This document shows positions 37,587 through 53,650 of a DNA stretch of 64,000 nt, one piece after another. The translations under genes were made by a program, and so were the position numbers. The first letter of the stretch is position 1. Each line of letters begins with the position of its first letter. The DNA is taken from contig NC_045142.1 in assembly GCF_008831285.2 (NCBI RefSeq), positions 12,850,716 to 12,914,715 of the forward strand, written 5' to 3'. The stretch is from Nymphaea colorata (lineage: Eukaryota > Streptophyta > Magnoliopsida > Nymphaeales > Nymphaeaceae). A model generated the notes under the pieces. That model saw only the letters and a program-made list of their open reading frames with translations, was not told the DNA's origin and made no database searches.

Positions 37587-37744
37587 ATCAACAAATCCGC
37601 CATCATTTTGTCATTTTGTCGTCATTGTACTCAAATAGACCAAGTGTCTTCATTTTGTAATACCTTCAAAAATACAATGACAAATGCAAATTACTTCCAT
37701 ATACAATGTCTCAAATTTCATCTAACTTCTTTACAATCTTTAGG
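37587..37744 (+). promoter_or_regulatory. Spacer between gag-pro and pol with possible splice acceptor
   Basis: The spacer after the gag-pro stop ends in catctaacttctttacaatctttag, directly before gATGGCATTTG, the likely pol start (ATG 37745). The pyrimidine tract plus TTTAG is a good plant 3' splice-site match. Ogre elements are known to have an intron between gag-pro and pol. I tested the CAG/GTATGG site at 37291-37293 as a donor, but it would join out of frame, so the donor stays unknown. Confidence 0.4.
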
Positions 37745-40216
37745 ATGGCATTTGAGGATCAAACATCAAAAGCTTTTAAGGAGATAAATCCAGAACTCAC
37801 TGAGGCCGAATGTCCAGAGTTCATCCAAATGAGAAAGCAAGATCAACCGTCACCTCTGATTAATGATCCGATTGAGGAAATTAACATTGGCACGGAAGAG
37901 AGTCCAAAGATTTTGCAAATTGGAACAAGTCTCTCAGCAGAAGAAAGAAAAGAGTTGATAGACTTCCTCAAAAAGCATCAAGAAGCCTTTGCGTGGACTT
38001 ATGAGGACATGCCAGGACTTGATACAAAATTAGTCGAGCATCGACTACCATTGAAACCAGAATGCAAGCCAATCAAACAAAAGTTGAGGAAACTAGACCC
38101 TCGTCTTGAGGGGCAAGTTAAGGAAGGCCTGGAAGACCTACTAAAGGCAGGGTTCATTCGAACAATCGACTATCCTGAATGGTTAGCAAACATTGTGGTA
38201 GTCCTAAAGAAAAATGGCAAAATTCGGCTCTGCATCGATTTCAGAGATTTGAATAAGGCTACACCAAAGGATGACTACCCACTTCCAAACATTGACTTGT
38301 TGGTAGACAGTACCGCAGGTCACGCTATGTTCTCCTTTATGGATGGATATTCTGGTTATAACCAAATTAAGTTGGCAGCTCAAGATCAAGCCAAAACATC
38401 ATTTACAACCCCATGGGGTACCTTCTGCTATACAGTAATGCCATTTGGTTTGAAGAACGCTGGGGCAACATATCAAAGGGCTATGGCAGCTATTTTTCAT
38501 GTCCAAATGCATCAAATCATGGATGCATATGTAGATGATCTACTAATTAAGTCAAAAACAAGGGAGAATCACATCAACATTCTCTCTCAAGTTTTTGATA
38601 GACTCTTACAATACAAACTTAGATTGAATCCACAAAAATGTGTATTTGGTGTGGAATCCGGTAAGCTTTTGGGATTTATGGTCAGCCAAAAGGGAATCGA
38701 GATGGATCCTTCCAAAGCAAAGGCGATCATCGAAATGTCACCCCCAACAAATCTTAAGGAGCTACGCAGCTTGCAAGGCAGAATTCAGTCAATCAGAAGG
38801 TTTATATCTAATCTCGCCATGAGATGCGAACCCTTCAACCATTTACTGCGGAAAGGAGTCAAATTTGAATGGGGGCATGAATGTCAAGCCTCATTCGAAA
38901 AGATCAAGAAGTATCTTCTTTGCCCACCAATTTTAAAACCTCCAATTTTAGGGGAACCTCTACTCCTTTACATCACAGTTAACGATTCAGCCTGTGGTGG
39001 ATTTCTGGCTCAATATGAAGAAGGATGCCGAATAGAACATGCTATTTATTACATCAGTAAGACATTTGTGCAGTATGAAAAGAACTACTCGCACATGGAA
39101 AAAACTTGCTTAGCCTTGGTGTGGATGTGTCAAAAATTAAGGCATTATCTATTGGCTTGTGAAGTTAAAATTTTATCCAAACTTAATCCACTCAAATATA
39201 TCCTCGAACAGCCATTTCTAAATGGAAGGATAGCAAAGTGGCAGGTTTTGCTGATGCAATATGATTTGGAATATGTGTCACAAAAATCAATCAAGGGGCA
39301 AACCATTGCAGACCAATTGGCAGATTTTCCTCTATATGAAGAAATTAGAACAAATGATGATTTTCCAGATGAGCAAATCCTGACAACTGAACCAGAGCCG
39401 ATTTGGGAGATGTACTTTGATGGATCTAAGAGCACAGCTGGGGCAGGCATTGGGATACTTTTCATTACACCAGAAAGGGAAATGATTCCTTACTCTCTCA
39501 AATTGAATTTTTTCTGCACGCATAATATGGCAGAGTACGAGGCCCTAATCCAAGGACTCAAAATGTTGCTCAAATTTAAAGTGGAGAGAGTTCGCATTTT
39601 TGGAGATTCTCTCTTAGCTGTCAGTCAGGTCAATGGAGATTGGCAAGTCAAAGATCAAAAATTGATCCCATATCAAGAGTTAGCAGCTTCCCTCTTAAGA
39701 CAGTTCGAGGAATGTCAACTCTTACATGTCAAAAGAGAATTTAACCCAATAGCAGACGGTTTAGCCAGTTTAGGCTCTACCATTGCCTTCAAACCTGGAG
39801 AATCTATCAGATCTTTTGAAGTTGGAAGACTCGAACAACCATCTTTTGTCATACCAGAACAGGTGTTGCAAGCAGAAAGTAGAGAAACACCATGGTATCA
39901 GAACATCAAGGATTTTCTCCAAACTGGAACACTTCCACCAGAAATGTCTCGAAAAGAGCAAAGAGTTTTGAGACACATGTCTTCAAGATATTTCATTCTA
40001 GCCGACATCCTATACAGAAGAGGATTCAACACAGAATATGCTAGATGTCTCGATGCAAATGAGGCACTAGAAGTCATTCAAGAAGCCCATGAAGGAATTT
40101 GTGGGGGACATGTAGGGTATCAGACCCTCGTCAAGCAGATAGTCAGAGCAGGGTACTATTGGCCCACAATGCAAAGAGACTGTCACCAATTTGTCAAGAA
40201 ATGCATCAAATGTTAG
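37706..40216 (+). CDS. pol: reverse transcriptase and two RNase H domains, ending at an in-frame TAG in integrase
   Basis: Open for 836 codons; the likely start is the ATG at 37745. The RT domain spans about residues 115-300, with LCIDFRDLNKATPKDDYPLP, MPFGLKNAGATYQRAM and the catalytic YVDD at 38528-38539. A first, Ty3-type RNase H (about residues 410-540) is degenerate: the usual TDHKPL box reads SKLNPL. A second RNase H (about 565-700) keeps its acidic residues in YFDGSKSTAGAG, MAEYEAL, FGDSLLAV and NPIADGLASL. It resembles the additional RNase H of the Tat clade. The frame ends with the integrase HHCC zinc finger (HEGICGGH..CIKC), followed at once by TAG where the family usually has Gln. 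Confidence 0.92.
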   Translation: MSQISSNFFTIFRMAFEDQTSKAFKEINPELTEAECPEFIQMRKQDQPSPLINDPIEEINIGTEESPKILQIGTSLSAEERKELIDFLKKHQEAFAWTYEDMPGLDTKLVEHRLPLKPECKPIKQKLRKLDPRLEGQVKEGLEDLLKAGFIRTIDYPEWLANIVVVLKKNGKIRLCIDFRDLNKATPKDDYPLPNIDLLVDSTAGHAMFSFMDGYSGYNQIKLAAQDQAKTSFTTPWGTFCYTVMPFGLKNAGATYQRAMAAIFHVQMHQIMDAYVDDLLIKSKTRENHINILSQVFDRLLQYKLRLNPQKCVFGVESGKLLGFMVSQKGIEMDPSKAKAIIEMSPPTNLKELRSLQGRIQSIRRFISNLAMRCEPFNHLLRKGVKFEWGHECQASFEKIKKYLLCPPILKPPILGEPLLLYITVNDSACGGFLAQYEEGCRIEHAIYYISKTFVQYEKNYSHMEKTCLALVWMCQKLRHYLLACEVKILSKLNPLKYILEQPFLNGRIAKWQVLLMQYDLEYVSQKSIKGQTIADQLADFPLYEEIRTNDDFPDEQILTTEPEPIWEMYFDGSKSTAGAGIGILFITPEREMIPYSLKLNFFCTHNMAEYEALIQGLKMLLKFKVERVRIFGDSLLAVSQVNGDWQVKDQKLIPYQELAASLLRQFEECQLLHVKREFNPIADGLASLGSTIAFKPGESIRSFEVGRLEQPSFVIPEQVLQAESRETPWYQNIKDFLQTGTLPPEMSRKEQRVLRHMSSRYFILADILYRRGFNTEYARCLDANEALEVIQEAHEGICGGHVGYQTLVKQIVRAGYYWPTMQRDCHQFVKKCIKC

Positions 40217-41141
40217 TTGCATGCACCATCAATTCATGCTCCAGCAGCGTACCTTCATTCGGTCAGCTCACCATGGCCATTCTCCATGTGGGCCTTCGAC
40301 GTAGTCGGTCCAATCAATCCACCTGCCTCAAATGGACACAGGTATTTTCTTGCAGCTACAGATTACTTCACCAAATGGGTGGAAGCGATCACTTTAAAAA
40401 CAGTCGAAGGACAACACGTAGTGTCCTTCATTCATAAAAATCTTTTGTGTAGATTTGGCATCCCGCATGATATCGTTTCTGATAACGGTACTCATTTCAA
40501 AAGTGAGAAAATGCGCAATCTTTATCACAAACACAAAATACAACATCACTTTTCTGCCCCATATTACCCTCAAGGTAATGGTCAGGCAGAAGCAACCAAC
40601 AAGATTTTGATTCGTGTCTTAGAGAGGACAGTTGAAACAGGCCGAGATTGGCACGAGAAAATGCACAATGCACTTTGGGCGTATCGAACCACAATTCGGA
40701 CACCCACCAATGCTACACCAGCAGAATTAGTATATGGAACGGAAATTGTCCTTCCATTACATGTCCAAAAACCAGCAATGAAATTTGCTGCTCTCATTGA
40801 ACTTCCAATTAGCAAATATAAAAAAAAAGAGACTTGCTCAATTAGACCTCTTAGATGAGAAAAGACTACAAGCGGCAGAGCTTGCCGAAGTCTATCGTAA
40901 GAGAGTCGCCCGACATTATGCCAAATCAGTCTTTGAAAGAAAATTTCAGGTAAATGATCTTGTTTTAAAATCCATAGTTCCACTCAGGAGTAGACCCAAA
41001 GGAAAATGGGCGCCGAACTGGGAAGGACCATATGTTGTCAAAGAGGTTCTACCTCACAATTCTTATCGACTGATTGATGCCGATGGGGTTGAAATCCCCG
41101 ATCCAATTAATGCTTTGCATCTCAAAAAATTCTATACTTGA
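40217..41141 (+). pseudogene. Integrase catalytic core and C-terminal domain, split by TAG and a frameshift
   Basis: The frame continues from pol after the TAG at 40214-40216. The catalytic triad is visible: Asp in ATDYFTKWVEA (40361), Asp in SDNGTHF (40481) and Glu in NGQAEATNK (40589). A run of nine A (40820-40828) shifts the frame by +1. The C-terminal part continues in the frame starting at 40785, with RKRVARHYAK and WEGPYVVKEV, the GPY/F-type module, and ends HLKKFYT-stop at 41141. I see no chromodomain, as expected for Tat elements. The integrase cannot be made as a single chain without recoding. Confidence 0.9.
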
Positions 41142-42190
41142 ATTTGCAATTCAAAAAAAAAAAAAAATTCAAAATAGTTGTGCTTTGATAAGCACGTTTG
41201 TAACAATTTTCAAACCAACTAAGGGGCATGGTATCTCTTAGGGAAAAGTTTCAAAAATGCATCAAAATTTTCAAACTCAACCCATGTCTTGAGGACAATT
41301 GCAAGGGCATCGTCTTGAAATAGGCAAGAAATTTCACAGACATTGAGGGACTAATGTATAGTAATTAATGTTGGTCCCGACAATCGGCATTTGTAAAGGT
41401 CTAGCATGGGATGCCATAAGAAAAAGTCTTGTCACCTAAAAGACCTTGGCAAGATGCTAGAAAAAGTTATCAAGCGAAATGAGTTGAGCAATGAGCTTGG
41501 GGTGAGTGTAGTTGTTCCTCTGGTTCAAAGCTCAGCAGGCGCGGGTGGGCATATGACCTATGCTTACGCCGTGAAGCTAAAAAGCAATCCATGAACATTT
41601 TGCTTATATTAAGTCTCCTAAAGCCTTCTGAATTCGAGCAAGTAAGCCCGGGGAGTGTTTTACATTTGGTACCCTGAGGCCAACTGGTCTAGGAGTTACC
41701 GGCCCAAAGCTTGTTATAAGGGTTCAGAAGAAAGCCCGATAGACTTGATATTACACAAAGCAAACTACACAAAACCGCCAAAGTGGTGGAACTCCGTAGT
41801 AGCTTTTGGGGTGGCGAGGAATTTCTCCCAAGAGTGAAGGGTGGCTCAAAAAGAAAATCAAAATTCAAAAGCAAAAGCGAGTATGTGAAAAACTAAGTAA
41901 AAGAAGAGAAAAAGCACTTGCCAATGGTTTAGAAGGCATCGAGGGCAAATTTCTCAAAGCATCAAATGCAAAAACTTTCACAATTACAAAATTTTTCAAC
42001 CAACATTAATTCCTCTACAAAGTCTCCAATGAGATGGAGAAAAATCTTCTTATTTCAGGTCTATGCCTAGCATTTCCCCTCGAGCAAGGATGGTTCAACA
42101 TCATTTGAAAAATGGATTTTCCAAACGATTTGCAAAAATTTGGTGCGTGAATCTTTGCTATTAAGCAAATTATTCAATTTGCTTAACAGC
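41142..42190 (+). other. 3' untranslated region of the retrotransposon
   Basis: About 1 kb between the integrase stop and the PPT. It opens with an A-rich run and holds only short frames without recognisable domains. A long 3' spacer is usual in Tat elements. Confidence 0.6.
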
Positions 42191-42203
42191 AAAGAGGGGC
42201 ATC
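42191..42203 (+). promoter_or_regulatory. Polypurine tract
   Basis: aaagaggggc-atc directly precedes the TG of LTR3. The purine run and position fit the plus-strand primer of reverse transcription. Confidence 0.8.
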
Positions 42204-45200
42204 TGTTAACACCCCAAATTTTTCCATATCAAAATTGAAGCAATGTGAAAATTTCACAAAAGAATTGTGAAAATTTGCAATTTCAAAGCCAATTTCGAAT
42301 CTAAAGAACAATTAGATTCAAATCGTGAATTTAACCCGATACACGAATCCCAATGCAGGATTACGAGTCCAAATTCAATTGCAAATGTCATTTGAAATCC
42401 AAATCCAATTGCAAAATGCAAATTTTGACTTAGATCCAAGAATTGGATCTAATTCAGTCTAAAATGCTACGTGGGACCCACGTGTGGGCCCCACCTAGCC
42501 CGTGTGGTCAAGAGCCCCCCAGGGGCCATGCCCCCTCCATGTCAAAAAAATAATAAATAAATATTTTCTCTCAAATTAATTGAAGAAAAGTCATTTTCAA
42601 GAAGAAATAAAGGAGAAACCTAGGAAAAGAGAGACATTTATGTCTCTCTCTCTTCTTTAACCATGTCCTCCTTAAACAAAAAAATCATTTTCAAGGAAGC
42701 AATTACTAGACTGGTCAAACTCACCTAACCTACTTAATCCAAGTAGGTTTGACCCGGGTGCACTCAAATGTGGTGCCAATTCCAGCTAGGTTCGGTCACC
42801 ATGGGCTCAACACAGTCAAAACGTAAGTCTGTCTCATGATCCAATTAATGGACGAAAATAGACTTTGATCGAACCAAACTCAGTCAAAGTACAATTTAGC
42901 TCAATTAAGAGCTTTCTTGACCCAAATTTATCAAATTACCTCAAATAAAGTCAAACTACTTGCTAATGAGCTTTGACTTTGGTCAATTGGTCGAAATTGA
43001 TCAATTTGGACAATTTTGCCCTTCTGCGGTCAACTTAAGATTAAAAAGCCTAAAATGGTTTATGAAAGGCAAATAAACATTTGAATTTGTCAAATGCATG
43101 AATCAAATACCAAATTTAAATTGAATTTCTCAAGTGAAAGTTTGATTCAGTTGAAATCCATTTTCAATCAAGTTTTGGACGAAAATACCCTTTTCGAACC
43201 AAATTTGATAAAATTTTTAAATTTTATTAAAATTTAAATTTAATTATCATAATTCAATGGCATTTGGAGCTTAGTAACTAGGTTTTAACCTTATAAGCTC
43301 GATTTCAAACAAAAAATAAATAAATAGTACAAAATAAGGGCAAAACCCTGTGCAAGGGCATTTTCGTTCAAAATTTTGGTCAAAATGGTCACCTAGGTCT
43401 GAACCCAAGTTGACCAAACCTAGCCCAGCCCACCTAGCTCGTGGAAATGGGCTGAGAAATGGTCAATTAGAACCTTTAAAGTCTATTTAACTCATTTTAC
43501 AAGTCCCCAAGGTCTTAAGCAAGTTCCCAAGGTGAGTTAAGAAGGTGGTTGAACTCACCTCCTCCTCTATATAAACCTCCCCTTGGCCACCAAGGGGGAG
43601 GACGAAATTTTGGAGCATTCTATCAAATTGCTGCAGCCAAAGAGCTAGGAGGGAGAAGCCAAGGAAGAGAGAAGAGGTTCGTCCAAGCCCCCTTCCCCTT
43701 TTTCTCCCATTATCTTCTTTACTTTCTTCTATTCTCCCCATTGATTTTGCTAAGTTAGGGTGCTTAAGTGAACCCTTACTTAGGATTTTCGTGGTGAGAA
43801 GCCCTCTTTACCACTCCAAATTCCAGCAAGCAAGCTATTTCTTATTCTAGCTTTGCTAAGCTTGAATCCACGGTTGGATTCTTGCTTAGGATTGCTTAGG
43901 TTAGAAAACAAGTGAAGACGAAGGACAAACATCAAGACCGACCGCAAGGTAGGTGATCTTAACTCACTTCTCTTCTACTTTAGCTTATTGTTGATTTATT
44001 TTAATTCCAGCAATTCGTGGGAGGGTTTATTTTCATCTGCTTACGGCTGGGAATGATGTCCAGCTAAGGGAAACCTACGCTTCAATGTACATGTTAATGC
44101 ATAATGCATGCATATGGCGGTTTTTCTTAAATATGAACCCAAGTATCAAATTTTGAAATGGGCCCCAAGGCCACGTCCCTTTCAAAGGAACCAACTTAAT
44201 ACCATTTTGAACTCCCTACCATGAGAGAATCCCACGGTGAGAGAGTGATTTTGCTACATCACGTATGATGAAAATGCCTATAAGGGATGGATACGTTTTT
44301 ATGAATGTGATCCACCCTTGCATGGCGAAATGATGGACGAATAAGCTTGAGTATTGTTTTATTTTCTTTCTTATTCACAGTCATTTTGATTCATGTCTTT
44401 CAATTTAATTAATCAAGGGTAGTAGGGAAGATTTGAAACAAGTTCTCAATCTTCCTACATAAAAGGACCCAGCCATGAATCATCATGATTCATGAGTCAT
44501 GCGGTCCCTTGATAAAATTTCATTTTGAAAAGTAAGGTACGTATATGTATACATTGTTATATATGTACATATATGTATCCGATTTCTTGTCAAAAATTAC
44601 ATTCCTCCCTTAAAATCAGGTTGGAACATGTTTCCAACCCGGTCTTTAAGGAAATGGGCCATTTTTATTGATTTTTCTAGTGCAAGATTATAAATTATTT
44701 TCATTTCATTTTTACTTAATTTCAGCAAATAAGATGTATGTATGTTGTTGAAATCAGACCATGTTTCATAGGAATTGGTTTAAGAATATCAAAATTTACA
44801 TATTTGAAATACCAACCATCCTAGAATCATCCAAAGGAGTTGATGATTTCATTACTATGAAATCTGGAATTTGAATAGATTTGAAAAACTCATTGTTTCT
44901 ATCTAAGAAACAAGTCCTTATTGGAATCAATGTCCACAATTTTCAGCTATTTAAATCAACACAAGGTCTAATTTTTAGCTATTTTGAGACAAAAGTGGAC
45001 GTCATCCATGTCTCCCATCCATTTCAAAGATTGAACTTGACATCATTTATATATTTTCATCATTTTGATAATTTTATGTCAAGCCTAAGCTTATGGACTA
45101 CATCTCTAATTCATGTGCTTAATCATATAATGAGCACATATAGAGAAAGTCCTACATTTTAATCAATCTTCATGTATAGATTGTATGACGTGCAATACGG

Positions 45201-46000
45201 ACTTTGAGAAATTATGAGGGAGTGAAGAATGTATGTTTCATATGAATGAATCTTGATGGATTATGAGAGAGAGAAGAATGAATGTTCCATATAGTTTTCA
45301 TTCTCGTTTCATGCATTCACTTTCACTCAAAATCAATGGCACCACATGCACATTCTCAAGAAATTAAGTGATTCAAATTTAAGTTGCAAAAAGTGACCAA
45401 GTCATATTGCAATGAGAATTTGTAAACTTCACTTAACTTCAAAAGAAAACACAAGCAATGCATTCATAATCTTTTGGCCAAAGTGCATTTGAAAAACAAC
45501 ATGTTTTCTAATAATTTGGAACCTATGTTCTTTCAAAAGAATGAATTCTACAAATCACATGATTTGACAAAAGAAGAGTTCAAAATCAATTTTTATCATA
45601 AGATGATCATCATCATCTAGAGTTCACAACAAAGAACTCAATTCCAAATCTTCAAAAATCCTCAAGAATTATGTGTTTCAAATAACACCAAAACAAAGGT
45701 TTTTAAACCAACTTGAAAACCCCCAATATTCAAATTCATTTATTCAAAAAAATGAATTTCGGTTCTTGAATCCAATACCTCAATGCATAAGCATATAGGA
45801 CTTACATCAATAACTCGTATATGATCCAAATGATCCTTAGTCCTTGGTCTAATTACCCATGTTAAAGGCGGCAGGAACGGCTGGACCTCGTACCGACGAG
45901 CGGATCCCTTTCTCTTGAAAATTTTCTCAAAACCCCAATTTTAAAAGAATTTTGCTGACTCGCATTTCGACCTTCTTGAAAAAGGAGTGGGGTGCGAACA
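42204..46000 (+). repeat. LTR3 (3' LTR), 3.8 kb
   Basis: It begins TGTTAACACCCC and ends GTGCGAACA, followed by the GAGAA duplication. It matches LTR1 along its length. It carries its own changes, for example A at 43472 (G in LTR1 and LTR2), T at 43555 (C in both others) and a 15-bp deletion near 42878. The TATA box is at 43566-43575. Confidence 0.92.
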
Positions 46001-46005
46001 GAGAA
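46001..46005. repeat. Target-site duplication, right (GAGAA)
   Basis: Exact copy of 21318-21322, directly after the CA of LTR3. Confidence 0.85.
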
Positions 46006-50447
<4,442 letters not shown>

Positions 50448-50678
50448 TGTTCTGCCAAAGGTATTTGGGAGAAAACAAGACTCTATACACACAAGCTAAA
50501 AGTAGGTTTTCTTTACCCTGTTTACTTCATGACTCAAATCATGATTAAGTATAAACCAGCCAACCTTATATATATGGGTGACCCTCCCAGTTACAACCCG
50601 AAGCTCTAATGACCCAAGCTATTTTTCCTACATGCTTAAGTATACTAACACTCCTACATTTGTATATGCTGCCGATCA
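50448..50678 (-). repeat. 3' LTR of the minus-strand gypsy element
   Basis: The 5' edge at 50678 follows a purine-rich PPT (minus strand gagagagggg, 50679-50690). The far end at 50448 (..GGCAGAACA) is chosen from the CA ending and the possible GGCAM target duplication, so it is tentative. A TATA-like run, tatatataagg, sits inside. Confidence 0.45.
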
Positions 50679-50899
50679 CCCCTCTCTCATAAGTGACACT
50701 TTGGTCTCATGGTGTAAAGTTGGAAATCACTACTAAAGATCATGAGAGTTGTCCCAAGTTGGCAGTGGTGCCTCAAGGCCTGTCCATTCAATTAACCATT
50801 CAATGTTGGCAGTTATAGGTGGTGGAGCTTCTAGGCAGTGTGGTTTTAGGCATAAGACATGGAACACCATATGAATAGCTGAATATCTTTCGATAGTAG

Positions 50900-53650
50900 C
50901 AGCTTGTAGGCAAGTTTGCTTATTTTTTGTACGATCTAAAAGGAACCAGAATAGCCGGCTGATGACTTCTGAGTGCTTGAACTTTTACACTGCACATTCT
51001 CTATTGGGTAGTTCTTTATGTATAGCCAATCTCTTGCCTTGAGCTCTCTATCTTTGTGGTGTTTATTATGTTGATGGGTCATCCTGTCATTGGCAGCTAC
51101 TAGTCTCTCCTTAATCAACTTCAAATACGTGATCTCTAGTAAGTAGTTGTTTCACTTCATTTAGTTGTTGGGAGTGTTGTTGGAAGTGGCATAGATTAGA
51201 TGGGCTTGTATCATAAATGATTTTGAAGGGTGACATTTTAGTGGCTGCATGTGTGGCTGAATTGTAAGGAAACTTAACCCATGATAGGAACTCAGTCCAG
51301 TTATGGGGCTGTGTCTCAACATAGCATCTTAAATATGTTTCTAAAGTTTGATTAACCACCTCAGTTTGACTATCTGTTTAAGGATGGTAGGTATTGCTCA
51401 TCTTGAGTTTAGTGTCTTGTAACTTGAAATAGCTCTACAAAATTTTATTTAAGAAGAAAAGATCTTGACCACTCACTATAGAATATGACACTCAGTGTAG
51501 CTTCCCCAGTTGTCCTTGGATTTGGCCACATCTATTGCAAAGAAGGGGTAAGCTAAAGCTATAAAATGTGCACACTTAAAAAGCCAATCAACCACCGCCA
51601 AAATGACAGATTTTCCTTTCGACTTGGGCAACCCTTCTATAAAATCCATTGACAGATCTTCTCATATGCATATTGGTATTGGAAGTGGCTGAAGCAGGCC
51701 CGATGATGTAAGTGTTTCATCCATATGTCTTTTAACAAATTGGATAAGCTCTTACATACTCCTTAATTTCCCTCTTCATGTCTGGCCAATAAAAAGTTCT
51801 TCTAACTTGTTGATAGGTGTCATCTACACCTTGGTGTACAGCTTCTTTGCTATTATCATGGAAGTTTGTCAGAATAATATTAGTGAGTCCAGATCCTAGG
51901 GGCATGTAGATACAACCTTGGTAATGTAGTAAGGAGGCTGCCACTTATATCCATATTTCTACACTAAGGATGTTTGCAGTCTTCTCATGATTTCTTGTAC
52001 CGATTTGGCCTATTGTATGCTTCTTCTAGTTGGGCCCAAAGTTCTGTTGGAGGTAGCAGCAAGGTATTCAGCTGAAAAGACATGTTATTTTCAACCTGCT
52101 TCCCTCCAAATCGCCTCAATAACCCATCAGCAACCACATTATTTGACCCTTTCTTATATAGTATCTCAAAATTATAGCACAATAGTTTATTATCCATTTT
52201 TTTGTGTAGGGTTCAGTATTTTCTACTACAAATTGTTTTCTAAGGTATGGTGATTAATATGAATCTGAAATCTCCTACCCACTAAATAAGGTGCCACTTG
52301 CAGACTGCTAATACAATAGCAATCAATTTTCTTTCATATACTAATTTTCCCTTAGATCTCTCCCCCATGTCTCTACTAAAAAATGCAATAGGACTATCCT
52401 CTTAAACTAACACAGCACCGACTCCTTGTTTTGAGGTATCAATCTCTAACTTGAAGGCTGTATTGAAATCTAATAGAACTAGGATGAGAGGCTCAGCTAC
52501 GACTGTCTTCATAGTTTGAATGCCTCTTTTCTTTCAGCAATCCATTTAAACTAGTTTTTCTTCAACATCTTCATAAGGAGGCTGCCATCAGTACAAAATT
52601 CTTCACAAATCTATGATAGTACCCTACAAGCCCCAAGAAGGCTCACAGACCTTTATTTTCCTTTGGAAGCTGCCAATCCTTTATTGCTGCAAGCTTGTCC
52701 TCCTCCATGTGAACCCTAGATTGGATATAAAGTGGCCCAATAAGTGATTTGTTGGTTGCCAAATGGGCATGTGGAAGTCTTAGCATACAATCTATGCTCC
52801 CTCAATTGATTGAACACTTCCTTTAGCTGATGCATGCTCCTTGATGTTAGAGCTATAGATTAGTATATCATCAAAAAATACTTAAACAATTTTATATAAA
52901 TAAGGGCGGAAGATCTCATTCATAAGAGCTTTGAAGGTCACTGATACATTTGTGAGCCCAAAGAGGATCACCCTAAATTCATGATGGCCTTCATGAGTTT
53001 GGAAGGTTGTTTTAGGGATGTCTTGAAAAAACATCTTGATTTGGTGGTACCCTACTTGGAGGTCGAGTTTAAAGAATATGGCAGCTCGTCCAACAGCTCC
53101 TCTACTACTAGGATGGGATAGATATTCTTTATAGTTATGGCATTCAACCCTCCATAATCAACGCAAAACCTCCATAGCCCATCTTTCTTTTTTACTAATA
53201 GTGTAGTTGAAGAATAGGGGCTTCCACTAGGCTGAATTACCCCTTTAGCCAGAATCTATTTCACCAATTGTTGAATAGCCATTTTTTTAGCATGGCTATA
53301 CCGGTAAGGTCTAGAGTTCACTGGTTTAGACCTTGGTGCCATTTCTATTCGATGATCTAGGCTTTTTATGGGTGGAAGACCAGGCAGTTTAGCAAAGATG
53401 TCTAGAATTTCGTGGAAAGCAGTTATAGTAGCTGCTATATTCCTCCATCCATCTCCTTCTTTCTCTGTTTATACATGAGAAGAACGTGTAGTCTAACCTT
53501 CTTGCTAACGATTTTAGTCATAGGGGTATCTAGCTGACCACTTGGGATGTTTGGCGCTACTACCATTATACTCTTTTTCCCTTCGTCCGCTCCATAGTTC
53601 ATCCGCATTCCGGCCAGCTGCTTCAACTATTGTATGCCTAACAACACGTT
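50900..53650 (-). pseudogene. gypsy pol remnant: RT, RNase H, integrase
   Basis: Minus-strand fragments come in the order of Ty3/gypsy pol. Near 53620 there is VLLGIQ-stop-L, the motif just after the protease. Near 53170-53300 is the RT start: PYRYSHAKKMAIQQLVK, SGSPYSSTTLLVKKKDGLWR and FCVDYGGLNAITIKNIYPI. Near 52150 is the RNase H end, ILYKKGSNNVVADGLLRR. Near 51760-51940 is the integrase zinc finger, HQGVDDTYQQVRRTFYWPDM. Near 51130-51350 is the integrase core, LETYLRCYVETQPHNW and SATHAATKMSPFKIIY. Near 51060 is RELKARDWLYIK of the C-terminal part. The wording suggests a chromovirus-like lineage rather than Tat. Many stops and frameshifts are present. Confidence 0.85.

Larger units (their letters stand above)
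21323..46000 (+). mobile_element. Ty3/gypsy retrotransposon, Tat/Ogre type, shown with three LTRs
   Basis: The element is bounded by TG..CA LTRs and by the GAGAA target duplication. The domain order is PMD ORF, gag, protease, RT, RNase H, second RNase H, integrase. The RT-RH-INT order defines Ty3/gypsy. The second, archaeal/plant-type RNase H together with the ORF upstream of gag points to the Tat clade, close to Ogre. One LTR-internal-LTR unit would be about 17 kb (3.8 + 9.3 + 3.8). Here the assembly shows LTR1, a partial internal region, a 100-N gap, LTR2 and then a full internal region and LTR3. Every ORF except the first PMD copy carries a frameshift or stop, so no protein set is intact in this locus. 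Confidence 0.9.

Noticed and set aside
37291-37744. Intron from CAG/GTATGG (37293) to TTTAG (37743) joining gag-pro to pol
   Set aside because: The join would put pol out of frame (an immediate TGA after GAT GGC ATT).
21323-46000. LTR2 as an exact duplicate of LTR1 created by overlapping contigs
   Set aside because: It is not accepted as stated: LTR2 lacks LTR1's private substitutions. An artefact involving another haplotype or copy remains possible and is reported as a finding.
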